From the NCBI GenBank assembly GCA_037833965.1, contig AP031358.1:18050001-18114000 (forward strand): DNA of 64,000 nucleotides, in the 5' to 3' direction. This DNA is from Marchantia polymorpha subsp. ruderalis (taxonomy: Eukaryota > Streptophyta > Marchantiopsida > Marchantiales > Marchantiaceae). The position numbers and the translations under genes were made by a program. Below the pieces are notes generated by a model that ran no database searches, had not been told where the DNA came from, and saw nothing but the letters and a program-made list of their open reading frames with translations. Of the stretch, positions 1 through 11,936 are shown piece after piece (positions within the stretch are counted from its first letter, which is position 1; each line of letters opens with the position of its first letter).

Positions 1-2874
1 CGTTCCGCAATGTGCGAGATGTACAGTTGGGACAGTGCATCATCTTTGTGCTGCTGAAAATATAACCAATCAATTGCAACTTGACCTTGGCCAAACCCAA
101 TTGTGTTTTGATTGCAGCGTTGCAGATGCAGCTATCAAACTTTATGCTGCAACTGGTAAGAAAATACTGTTGGTAGTTGTTTTTCTAGCAACATAGTTAT
201 TTTTTTTTACCAACCATATATTAACATAGTCTTGACTCTATTTGCAGACCACAAACCAAGCGAGCAGACCACAACATCAACTCTCAATAAGAAGAAGAAG
301 TATGCTGCCTTTGATTTGACAGTGCAAAGTTGGATGGACAAATATGAGTGGGCTACATTGGTAGGCAGGAAAGAAGATGGACATCCCCTCATAAGCTGCT
401 TTATATGCACAGAATCACAAGCCGCAAATAACTTTGCTTCCAAGACCGGCGATGTTTGCAAGGATGTAAGTGAGTATATATATTTTTCCAAATCTTCTCA
501 TACTTGCTTTTTGCAATAAAATATTATAATGTATGAATTTTTATATGAATATGATCTAATGTTTTTTATGTAGGTTATGTAAGCGATCATGCTTCATCGA
601 TAAAGCATAAGGCAGCTGCGTCAAAAGTAAAGCAACGGCAAGAGTTTAAGAAGAGCATAGCAATAGCTGTGTCTCATTCACAAGCGGCAGCAAATAAATT
701 TTTGCACACAGCGTTTACTCTAACGCTTCTGGTTGTCTTAGAGAATTTGCCCATTTCAAAATGGGCTGTTTTATTAGGATGAGTAGGCAAATCCTTCCAA
801 TGCATGCACTACATCATGTGGGTTATACTTACATTCAAAATTGTTGGTTTTCAAGACTAGTGAAGTATGTAAGGATATATTTTCATCCGTGTGCCAATGC
901 AGGTACCTTGCTTGGTTGGGACATCCATGCATTAACCGGAAGTATAACCAGAACCGTTACTTTTGGTCATTCCTTTCGGTGATCAGTGAAAGCCTTCTAG
1001 CATCACAGTTTGCTAGGGTAGCTTCTAGTTCTTTCTATTCTGTCTTACTAGACAATTCTAACGACATTGGCAACGAGGATCACTGTTTGATATTTCTCAG
1101 GTGATCTCTCTTCATTCAAAGAAATACTGCAGAAAATTGTGTTAAAATGTAGTTAGCAATATTGATGAATCATTAACCATGTTGTGTTGGTAATTGTATA
1201 AAATAGGTACTGGGATGGTGATATTTGGATGCCACGATCGGAGTTCTTGTGCGCCGTTAGTTTGGATGATAAATCAGCCGAAGGGATGTGTCAGATGCTA
1301 TGTGCGGTGTTAAATGTCTTTGATATCCCAATATCAAAGATGGCGGCTATTTGTACTGACGGTGACTCCACACTAATTGGTAGATACAATGGGTTGGTGG
1401 CAAAGTTGCGAAAAACTGTGGGTTATCTTTTGAGTGTCCATTTCGCAGCGCACAAGACTGCCCTAGCCCTTGGAGACACAGCCAAGGAAATGGAAGATCT
1501 TCAAGAGTTGGACGTTGTTGTGAAGGCGGTGCATAATCTGTTTAGCAAATCAGGATCTCGTCAAATGCAATGGACACGCTTTGCTAGGAGGCGAGGTGTG
1601 TCCAAACTACAATTTCCATTATTCAATGCCACTAGGTGGTTTTCCAGAGCTCAGTGCGTGGCAGCATTACAAGAGAATTTAGCAACGCTGATTTTGTTCT
1701 TGAAGAGAAAGTCAGGCAAGAAGGGTTGGGAGAAAGTTGCAGATTTACTTAAGTCTGTAACTGATGTCACTTTCATCTGCCTACTGCATAGTGTTGTTGA
1801 TGTATTGAAACCCTTAGAGGAGTTTAGGAAATATTTTGAGGAAGACAACAACCTACCTCATAAAATTCCCGGTTGACTTGAGGTGTGTTTATTTGCTTTG
1901 AGGGATATATGTGGCTCTGAGGATCGGGTTGGTGGTGATAAATTGAAACAGTTTTTAAAATCTGTTCAAGAGAATGGGACCACAAAGGGTCTAATTTGGC
2001 AGGTCAATGAGAGCTCTAAGATTCCTTTGATATGTCATCCTGGTTTCAGTGTGGAACACGTTCATGTGTTCATCAAGGTGCTGGTGGAGGAAATTGAGGC
2101 AAACCTTTTAGAACGCTTTCCCGATGGAGATGCGCTTAGTGCCTTCAAAATTTTTGATCCTACATTTTATAGAAGCCTAAAGCAGTCAGAGCTTGATAAA
2201 TTTGGTGTCTCAGATTACAAAATTCTGTTGAGCCATTTTTGCAACAGGACAAAGAGAGAGCAGTTGTTCCCAATTGATGCGTCCGTATTGTCTCAGGTCA
2301 ACAAAGAATTTTCGAAGATGAAGCACATGTTGTGGTTAGCAGCCAAGGATCCGCATGCAGAGTTTCTTCTCGTCTGGAGGAACATTCATGATGAGCATGG
2401 GCTGGGCTAGGCTACATGCTTAAATTTGTGTATCTTTGTCAAGTCATCCCCCTCAATAGTGCCATTGCCGAACAAGGTTTTTCTTTGCACAATAGTATTA
2501 AAACCAAGCTTAGAAATAGGCTACGTATCAAAACAATTGATGCACTCATTCGGACCAAGACTTTGGCGAAGTCTTTGGAGAATTTCGATTATTTACAACT
2601 AGAGGAACTGTATCATCATAAGCCTCAGAACTTTAAGTTGCCATCATTATTCCAAGCTATGAATGCCCTTGATTATGATGGGAACACAGATGATGATGAC
2701 AACGTAGATCTTAATCAAGATGTTGAGGACGATAATCTAGATGAGCATGCTTTCTATGATGCTGATTCATCAGAAGATGATGAAGAACCAGTGCATGCAA
2801 TTGTAGTTGAGGAACCTAGTGGTGTTGAGCTGGGTGAAGAATTCCTTGAGTTGTTGGGAATGGGCACAAGTTGA
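1..2874 (+). pseudogene. Decayed hAT-type transposase gene (ZNF862-like), 5' end outside window
   Basis: The exons read as one hAT transposase of the kind related to animal ZNF862-like proteins. Exon 2-155 carries Cys/His pairs (CARC, HHLC, CFDC). It joins exon 248-469 through a GTAAGA donor and a CAG acceptor, and then exon 574-780 through a GTGAGT donor, with phases that fit. Later blocks are about 985-1100 (SSSFYSVLLDNSND), 1229-1873 (catalytic core, ICTDGDSTLIGRYNG and HFAAHKTALA) and 2416-2874 (hAT dimerisation region, AEQGFSLHNSIKTKLRNRL, then an acidic tail). Breaks are visible: an in-frame TGA at 778-780, another at 1874-1876 with the frame continuing beyond it, and a frame change near 2400-2416 after a TAG at 2408. 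The start is missing from the window. Family assignment rests on motif order. I see no terminal repeats, so the element's limits are unknown. Confidence 0.75.
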
Positions 2875-3033
2875 AAATAAAGTTTGAGATTTTCAAATCC
2901 ATGTTTCATTTGTTCACAAATATTCATGATAATACTAAAAAAGATCCAGCATGTATAAAATACTTTTGAAGACCCCCGGAATTTTATTTTGGACAAATCC
3001 GGGTGACCCCGAGGAATAAAAAATATTCAAGTC

Positions 3034-3062
3034 AAAAAGTCGGAGCGTAGCCCCGACTTTTT
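3034..3062. repeat. Perfect 10-bp stem hairpin downstream of the hAT remnant
   Basis: The arms AAAAAGTCGG (3034-3043) and CCGACTTTTT (3053-3062) are exact reverse complements around a 9-base loop. It sits about 160 bp after the transposase stop. It could be a subterminal hairpin of the element or an unrelated foldback. No function can be assigned. Confidence 0.6.
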
Positions 3063-3065
3063 GTG

Positions 3066-4692
3066 TCGTATTCCACGGGTGACCTGGTGGCTTTCAGCCA
3101 TGCGTGTCAAACCCTGGGAGACACTTGACTTTGTTCTTACGCTTAGAAGTTCGCTGTGCATTCATTAAATGAAATGGACCACAAAATCTTCAAAACAGGA
3201 ATCTCTAGAATTGTAAATCTCCAAAAATTTCTACAAAATCAAAACCTCCTTCAGACACCTTCCAAGGCGTCTCCAGTCACTCCTTCCGTTAGATGACAGG
3301 AAAGCAACCTTGACTGCCTCATGAGCGATATCCAAAATTGATCACTCAAAGCTACACAAGACATTTGGTCGAATCTTGCGCAGATCTAACAGAGCAAAGA
3401 AACACTACAATATATACTTTGTACATGAACAATCAAAACATGCCATGTGCACATCAACACCACGCTGACTCGTAGATAGAAGAAATGTACATTCACATCG
3501 ATCGGTCACATCAATAAAAAAAATTTCTTGGACAATCTTGAGCACAAAGTACTCTATTGTACTCACAATTGCCGTAGTTGCAATCACGCGTGCTTGAATA
3601 GCTTCAAATATCGTCACCAATGTCATTGGAAGAGTGAGGGAAAGAAGCGTCACGCTAAACCTCCTTTACAACGTCAAAACTCTATGTCCTAGACAAGTCC
3701 GCACCAACCTTCACAGATCATAGTGTGAACTTAAGAGGGTGTTTACTGTATTGATTATGGGATGAAATTTTGGAACTTTATACTGTATTTCTTCTGCTTT
3801 TGCACGAAAAGACATTCGAACATTGCTCAATGAGAAGATTAAACTAAGGAAGAAAGATTAAACAGTTCAGCAGAATTGATGGGAAGCTTGCATCAAACCT
3901 CATAAGAATAAAATCAACAAGTAACACGGTACTTGTCCACATAACATCATATTGTAAAATATTTTTTCTAATGTAACTACAAAATCCAAATTTTATTCAA
4001 AGGGATGTAAAATTAACTAAAGTGTGCATACCAATAACAATAATATAATAAAATGAGTTTTCTACTTGCTACTAAAGATATGAAAACTTACCGTATAGGT
4101 TAGCAAAATTTTGTACAAAATTCATCAAAGAATATGAACTTTCGTATAAATATATCATAATATACATAATTTATGTCCATGATTTTACATAATTTGAAGT
4201 ATATGGGGAAAAAAAGTTGATATGCTTACAATATATTCGTCTTTGATTAATTTTGTTGCACTAATTTTTCTGCATCACTCAGGCCAGTACTACGCGCATG
4301 GCCTCAGATAAAAAAATGATTATCTACCGGTACTACTCAAAGCTCATATAAATAATAATTTATTCGTCCATTGATCTTCAATAGGAAAGAAATGCCTTTC
4401 TTCTCATATATATTAAAAAGCAACTTATATATTTCTATATATATATTTAAAAATTATTATTGTTTAGAATTTTAAACGTTTAGATTTTAATTATGCTATA
4501 ATATTTAAAACAAAATCATAATCTAAAATGACAATGTGTAAAATTTTTCAAAATTCAATAATATATAATTTTTCTAGTTACAAAATCTTTATGAGCTGAA
4601 AAGTTTTTACTAAATTTCAACAAGGTCATCATATAATAATCTATTTTCAAACATATATGAGAATGGCTATTAAGTAAAGTTAGTATTTCATG
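3066..4692. other. Intergenic, AT-rich, no gene seen
   Basis: This stretch separates the hAT remnant from the ROCO pseudogene. It becomes strongly AT-rich after about 3950. The only open frames are short, lack family resemblance and have no plausible splice context. Confidence 0.6.
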
Positions 4693-7600
4693 TTAGTATT
4701 TCATGTGAATGAACCTGTCCACTTTAGAAATGAAGGAACTCAACGATGATTGTAGTTGATGTTGCAAAGAGAATATCTCTCCCAACTTAAGATCCAATCT
4801 CTGCACAATGCTCTCCACTGATCTCAACCTCTCATCCAAACCATCAACCTTTTGTACTAGCTGATCGATCTTGTTCTCAAGTCAGGTAGAGCGATATTCT
4901 ACACTTGTGCTAGCCCGACTTAACCACCTGGATGAAGGTCGATTGGAGTTTTTCATATCAGGAAAATTCAAATTCGTAGAAATGTTCTCATTTTCAAAAT
5001 AAGAATAAATCAAATCATTGTTGACTTTGATTAAACCTTGCTGCAATGACTCCAATTGTTGGGTAAGTTCTTGCTGCAATGACTCCAGTTGTTGCATTCG
5101 CTTCTGTCAGATCTCATTCACAACCGCTTCCACATCGCTCTCCCACAGCAAGTCCCTAGCTCTTTCAAATATAACTTTTGCGGTGTATCCTTCAATCATG
5201 GGCCAAGAGTGCTCATAGTTGAACAACTCTTCCTCCTTCTCCGAGTGCGACTTATCCAACGGAAGATCCTCAAGTTTGTCTTTGGTGCTACGAATAAATT
5301 TTGATTTCAGCTCCTCGATCAGAATCACTCTTCTTAGATGACTAGGAATCAGCATTTCGACGCAAAGTGTTTGGATCACAATCAGCGTCGAGATGGTTGT
5401 GATCCACCCCGGGATAGCCTTTCGGTGATGCGCAAATTGATATCAACTCCTGGACGATATGTTTCATTAGGTATTTCAGAGCCCCCTTCCTTGACTTATG
5501 CTTTGAGCATAACATCATAACATCCACGTATTTGTGGGACCTTCCTTGCTGGACATAAATCTGATGTCCATCAAGGAAAAGTTGCAGATGATGTCGAGAA
5601 CAGGTCACTATATCCTTGGAAACTTGCAATTCCGATATCAACTTGCGTCTCATGGACAATTACAATGATAAAAAACTTGGTAAATATTGAGTTGCGCATT
5701 CCAAAAATTGAATTCAACTAATTAAGATATAACATTTCATTCATCGTGCACAAGTTACAATCAGACCTTGACACATTCAATTTTCTCACAGTATATATGA
5801 AGTCAGGATTTAACTTCACCTGGAAGCATGGAAAAAAAGCGGCAGTAAGTGACATTGTTCTTTCATCTTGGCATCTAATCCGGATGCCCACAAATCTTGT
5901 GAAGTCTCATCCCTAGTTTCCCAAGCCATGGACTCCAAGTGCTCCCCTTCTTGATGCTTCTGTTCTTCCATGCTTGTATGCTCACAAATGAAAGAGGGAA
6001 TGAAATATTGAGAAGTATCTTTGAGCTTGAAACATAAATTCAAATTCATAAGTATGTTCTCAAGCACCTCTTTGTCCACACCCCTCTGTCCATGTGGTTG
6101 CTTTCGCAGAAACTCCTCTATCAATCGGTCAAAGACACTCTCACTCACAAATCCGTCCTTGCTTGTGTATGAGTCATGTGACATCGTTTTGTTAGAAGAT
6201 CTAGACTCTTCAGCTTGAAAGTCTTGACCCATAGCTACCAGCTCACGCAATAATGTATTGGTGAGCCAATTTGGATCCATAATGATGTAATCAAGGTTGG
6301 GAATATAAATAATGGATCCAATATCATTCAAATATAATACTATTGAATGCATTATCCTTGAATGATCAAGAGCAGAAGAGGATGGTTTAAATTTTTTTAA
6401 ACTGGGTTCACAAAAAAAATAAAACTTTTGAGATGACCAATGAGGTCAATTTCTGTTCTCCTTGGTTTTTGTAACCAAGAGGGACGAGAGCTCAGAACAC
6501 AATTGGGGAACCCTTGGAGACTTTTCACTCAACAACTTCTCAAAGATCTTAAAAATGTGATTTTTGAGAGGAATAACTTGCTTCTTCTTCCTAGCGTCCA
6601 CATGAAAACACTCTTGAAGAGGATGGAGATCCACAAAATTTGCAAATCTTTTGGTGAGCTCATCCATTATGGAATGAGCCCAAGTTATAGAGTTGAATCT
6701 AGATTTATCCTTGTGTGAAATCACAACAAGAACTTGTGGACGATAATGTCCAGTGACCCTAGAGCTGGATGTGATAAAACTCATCCATTCCTCCAACTCT
6801 GTATGAAAACAAGATTCTTTTTTGATTTTAGATGTTTTCTCGCAGAATTGGCTATACACAAATAAAATAACCTAAAAATTGCTGTTTTGAGGGAAGAGTA
6901 CATTTTGAAGTGTACGAAAAATCTCTTGTCCCGCAAGATCCCAAATTGAGATTTGACTTTTGTCATTGTTTTGCAGTAACTCCACTTCTATGCCTTTCGT
7001 CCTCCACAACTTGTTCCATTTGTTCCCGATCCAACTTTTTCCTTGAACTATCCTCATCAAGGTTTGACGCAATTTAGTCTTTCGTGCAGATTGAGTACAA
7101 ATAATCACAACAAATATAAATTTTTATTTAATTATTACAGATTATTATTATTATTACAGATTACTTATTAAATATCCTTTAATTCATATCGTGTAGATTC
7201 CAAATTTCACATCAGAATTTGAAATGATTAAATAAGTCTTTATTTACAATATGAATGAATTAGGACATGGGTTTTTTTTACTCAAATTTGTGAATATTTC
7301 TACACAATTCCAAATACATATAGAGATAAAAAATGCACTTTTGACTATGATATGAATTTTGGAGAAATAAAACCTTAGCTTGCTAATATGAGAACTTAGG
7401 AAGCACATCACCTGCTCTAGGAGAGCCGCATAAGAAGAGTCAACCAGCTTTTGCATCTTCAAATCCTAATCTGGCTTCTCGGAACACGGACATGTAGACT
7501 GCCCGCTTCTGATTCTGGGTTAGAGCCTCTTGAATCAACGCCGCCTTTCTCTCCATTTTCCATGAGGTTTGAGAGACATCTATTTCCTAGAGAGCCAAGT

Positions 7601-9033
7601 TCACTTGCAAGAGACCCATCAGGTCCCTGAACGTCTAGTTTGTTGCCAGACAAATCCAAGTGAGTGAGACTTGTGTTCCCTCGCAAGTACCAAAGTAGGC
7701 CCTTCCATACTCCGTTCCAAATATCTTTGAGTCCAACATGTACGGTCAGTTCCTTCAGGGTTGAAGTTTCTCCAGTTTTTCCATTCCTTTCCATGCTTTC
7801 CACTATATCTTGGTTGGTACTTGAAGTGACATGAGGAGGTGTCGCCCATATATCGAAAGTTTTTAGAGAAATGATTTCTCCGCGCAGTACCCTACCTAAT
7901 AGGTTTAATGATAACATCAACTCATGTTCACTCCCACTTGTGAGATGGAGCTCCAATGTGGGGTCCTGGAAATCGGAGCTAGCAGCACATGCAAGAGCTT
8001 CTATTGACTCCCATTCATCTCTGACACATGACACAGTACCAAACTGAACTCCAATATTTGTTGCTCTAGCCTTGTCACGTATCAATTCGCCGAGCTGGTG
8101 CCATTCCTCAGGACGCATCCGCAAGGAATCCAAGGTCACTTCCTTCAATGATGGGTTGGAAGTAAGAAGTTGCCTCAAACAGTCTCCGAGTCCATCCATA
8201 CGCGCCAGCCCAAGACGTTCAATGGATCGGTTGCCATTATCTCCGGCCAATGCTTTCAACAACAAGGCCGCTCCCTCGTCCACATTCAACAGTTTCAATT
8301 CTGTCAAAGACGAGCTCTGGATCAAAGCCTGGGACAGGATTCCAACAGTCTCCTCGTCCATGCCTACCAAATAGCCTAAAGTCAACGTTTCTAATTGAGT
8401 AGCACTGTTGATCATGTCAGCCACATGCTTTTGCGCATCGCAGTGCTCCCACGCGTCCCACAGTTCTAAAGACTGGAGTTTAGAATCGGAATTTCCTCGC
8501 AGTCCTGAGACGAGATTCAAGAAACATCTGGCACTCAATCTGCAAGAGTTTATACTCAAATGTGCGACGCTAGAGGAATTCAAAATTCTCCCTATTTGTA
8601 AACACAAGCTCTCCACTTCCGCATCTGAACTCCATTTCAAATTATGAACGATTATCGTTTTTAGAACCGTGCTAGACCTCAATCCTCTCAAAACAATCTC
8701 CCACTCGCTTGCCCTCAATCTCGATATATATCCGCGACAAATATATCGCACGTCCACATACTTAAAGGTATCGCAGCTGCCGATTGCCTCCAGCACCTGA
8801 AGGCGCACTTGGCTTCGCCACCCTATGATCATCGACAGCGATGCACTCTCTGGAAAGAAATCCCGAAATTCTACCCTGGTTAAGTCGGGAAGACTTGTTA
8901 TAGGCTCGCCCTTTCCTTCCAGGCGCCGTAAAAGGTCTTGGACAGCGGAGGGAAGCTCCGATTCCTCGTCTGCAGATTTCATTCCCCGAGTCTCAGCAGC
9001 GTGACTGACTATGGACGCACCTGCACCTTCCAT
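4693..9033 (-). pseudogene. ROCO-family (LRR-Roc-COR) protein gene, broken by stops and frameshifts
   Basis: ROCO proteins are large GTPases with a Roc G-domain followed by a COR dimerisation region. Here the first exon runs from ATG 9033 to a CAG/GTGATG donor at 7412 and encodes an N-terminal segment plus leucine-rich repeats (for example LQSLELWDAW, TSLTHLDLSGNKL). The second exon, about 7100-5820, holds the Roc domain (ISIWDLAGQEIFRTLQ, the G3 region; QVLVVISHKDK, a G4-like segment) and then COR (YLNDIGSIIYI, IIMDPNWLTNTLL). The third, about 5654-4693, continues into a coiled coil (QQLESLQQEL, duplicated) that ends at TAA 4693-4695. One frame is readable through the breaks: stops at 6872-6874 (TAG), 6446-6448, 5107-5109 and 4882-4884 (all TGA), and frame changes near 7460 and 5385. 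The Walker A segment near 7075-7100 reads CTQSARKT, without the usual glycines. Family is confident; exon 2 and 3 acceptors are approximate. Confidence 0.82.
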
Positions 9034-11936
9034 TCTCTCCTCCACTCTCACAGAAAGAAGAAACGTTTGCTGCTTGGCATGCGCGAGCGAAATGTAAGCG
9101 GAGGCCCCTCCTTGATCCGCAGGCCCGGCTCACCCGAAGAAAACTGACCTTCCCGTCGCAGAGCCACTTGTGTGCATGGGTGTGCTGGTTATGATACTTC
9201 TTGAGGACAAGAGGAGCGACACAAAGAATACTCCAAGCTCTGGATCAATAGCAATCAACAAGAAAGCAGGAAATTCTGCAAAGTGGAAGCAGGAGACTGC
9301 TAAAACTCAGGGCACCCCCAAGTGATGTGAATCAAAATGAAAGCTGATAACTGATAGCTCTGCAGGTGAATCTGAAGCAAAGAAATATCAGATGTGAAGT
9401 ACTCTGCGTAAAACTGTAACTGTAAAACTGCATGTAAAATTGGACTGGGAGAATGCGAAACTAGCTGCATCAAGACTCACGGGAAGAGAGACTCTACGAT
9501 GGGTAGCGCGTAGAAAAATTATGCAGCCTAATCATCAGATCTTCTCACTGAAACGTGTGGATGATCGAGGTAGCGACGACATACGAACACAACAAGCGTG
9601 TTCCTCCGTACTCGGTGTGATTGGAAAATGTTCTCAGAAGGTCACAGTAGATCTTGACTTTGTTGTGCAAGCGAACAGTATAATTGAATGAGTTCACGCA
9701 GCCGTCCGTCGCCTCGAGCGTGCTGCTGGAGGAGGAAGACTGAGATAAATATTCACCAGTAGGAGAGTAGTAGGAGAGTAACATTCACTCAATTATATTC
9801 ATATTATTAAGTGAATGCATCATTCTTCTCATACACTGGACGTCACCCTTACTACAGAAATTTCAATCATCTTCATTGAATACTTTTTCCTGGAATCTGT
9901 GAACTATTCCAGCAAGTGGATGTATTCTGACAACTGAGAGGTACATGGGTAGTCAGCTCGGTGGACAAAGCCCTGCTTTTTTTCTTGCTTTGAATATCGG
10001 TTCAGTAGGCTACATTACTCTGCACAACTCGTAGGTTCAGAATAGACTGATCAACGTTTTGGGAGTTTACTAAAAATAATGTCGAAGAACTGTGTACGAA
10101 GTATACGAATATATGAGGTTCTCAACTGCTGGTATGATTCTTCTTCTACCTCAGCTGTCAAGTATGTGAGCGCATGCACAGTTCTAATACCAGAGTCTGG
10201 AGGTCTTTCGACAACAAACATTAAAGTGAAATCAGATTTCGTCCGAGCTTAAAGCACTCCTGCTTGTTTATGAGGTCCTATAAAACCCGATAGAACCAGC
10301 GTGATACATGCTAAGGTCAATGTCAATTCTCTCAAGAAGTAACGTTATTCAACTTGCTTGCAAGTGAAGAAAACTGTGTTGTATACATACTTCATATGCT
10401 AAATCTTAGATGACAATGATTCATGACTTCAGATAAAGATCTCGTTCAAAGTTTATAGTATAAGACAAACTTACATCGAAACTCAAATATTTGATATATT
10501 TTAACTCCGATCGGGCTCAGCTCCCCCTCACATGGAAATGGGGTGCTGTCATGAAACGCCACGCCACGCTGGAAGCCCTTTCCTTCGTGTCACTTCTCTA
10601 AAACTGTCGACTGTCAATGAGCAGAACAAGAGCACGAGCTGCCACGAGAGCCCAGGGCAAACTTTTCGAGGCTTCACAATCTCACATGCACCCGATGGGC
10701 TTCCTTGCCCCTTCCTTCCTGGCTGGGCGAGTCGTCGGGAGAGGATCAGACACGTAATCGATCAGGATTTTCTTTTGACTGCTTCTTAGATTTCAACGCG
10801 CTCTAGTACGTAACCAGGCACGAAATTCTTCACCTCAACGACTGGAGCACTTACTGGTACACCAGTTTTAATGAGATTCCAGAAAAGCGGTCCACATTGT
10901 TCTTCGTGGGAGTTGAGCCCACTTCAATAATCAGCTTATCAAAGGCAAGTCGTCCGTGCTTTCTTTTGCGAACCGTCATGTGTGCTCAGATCCCCTAAGC
11001 TTCTGTCGGCTGCTGAAGGGACAAGTAATAACTGGAAAATTCTAGACGCCAAGTCTGTAAGACAGAGATTACAATGTCTAAGTGAGATCAAGCATAGTCC
11101 ACAAAAGCGTGTCACTTGTGGATCTTAATTTCCTATTTCCTAACGATTGATGAAATCCAGAGGTAATAAATAATCTCTTCACCGGCTGAACTTTGATCTT
11201 TAACCATCAGCTGTAAAGTTATTATAAATCTTCCCTCAGAAACCCCTTTCATCGTTGTGGAAGTTAATCAGATATTTCAAAGCCTTGGGGTATCATCAAC
11301 TGTTGCAGCTGTCTCCCCTCGGGAGGGGAGATTACTAACCCGTCTGCCACCAGAAATACACCTCTTTGATAGGATGGTGAAGGGAATTTAGACGAGTTTT
11401 AGAAGTCTGAGCACTAGCTTGGTACGAGGATTTGTTGTTATTTTGTATCTGGTTGGAGGATATCTCTTTCCACCAAAGACTGCGCCAAGCTTCCTTCTAC
11501 AACGAAGTCTTGGCATCTCGAGTGCTCAACCTGATAATCCATGGCCACAATGAAAATTTCTTACCATTTTCCTGCAACATGTTGAGTACAATTATTTTGC
11601 GCCAGCTTTTTATATGATAGGACATGTTGTTTATAGTGAAATTGAAAACGTTATTAGGGAGTAGCCCCATACTACCAATATGGCTCCCATGTTGACTTGA
11701 TGTTGACTTCCATCCTTCTTATTATAGTACCGGGCGTTTGACCTGGAAAATTTACATAATATATATTAAAGAAGAAAACCTCAATATGAAATGTTGTGGG
11801 TCATAAGATCTTTAAGGAGGATAACAGTTCATTCTTATCAGAGGATTCTAGGTTTAGGTCAAATGTTGTGTACAAGTGAGTATCTACTTAAGTGTTGCGT
11901 TGTATCCTTCATATCAAGTTTTCTTCTCTCACACCA
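9034..11936. other. Intergenic, no recognisable gene
   Basis: The segment upstream of the ROCO pseudogene holds only short open frames without family resemblance, such as an 86-codon frame starting at ATG 10531. A small hairpin (CTCCCCTC at 11313-11320, GAGGGGAG at 11323-11330) is present. The last 300 bases may be the eroded 5' LTR of the Copia remnant that follows, but I found no matching 3' copy. Confidence 0.5.

Noticed and set aside
6872-6874. The TAG in the ROCO Roc domain as an intron acceptor (TTTTTAG/G)
   Set aside because: No donor is available upstream at intron distance without deleting conserved Roc sequence, and the reading frame continues directly with family-like residues.
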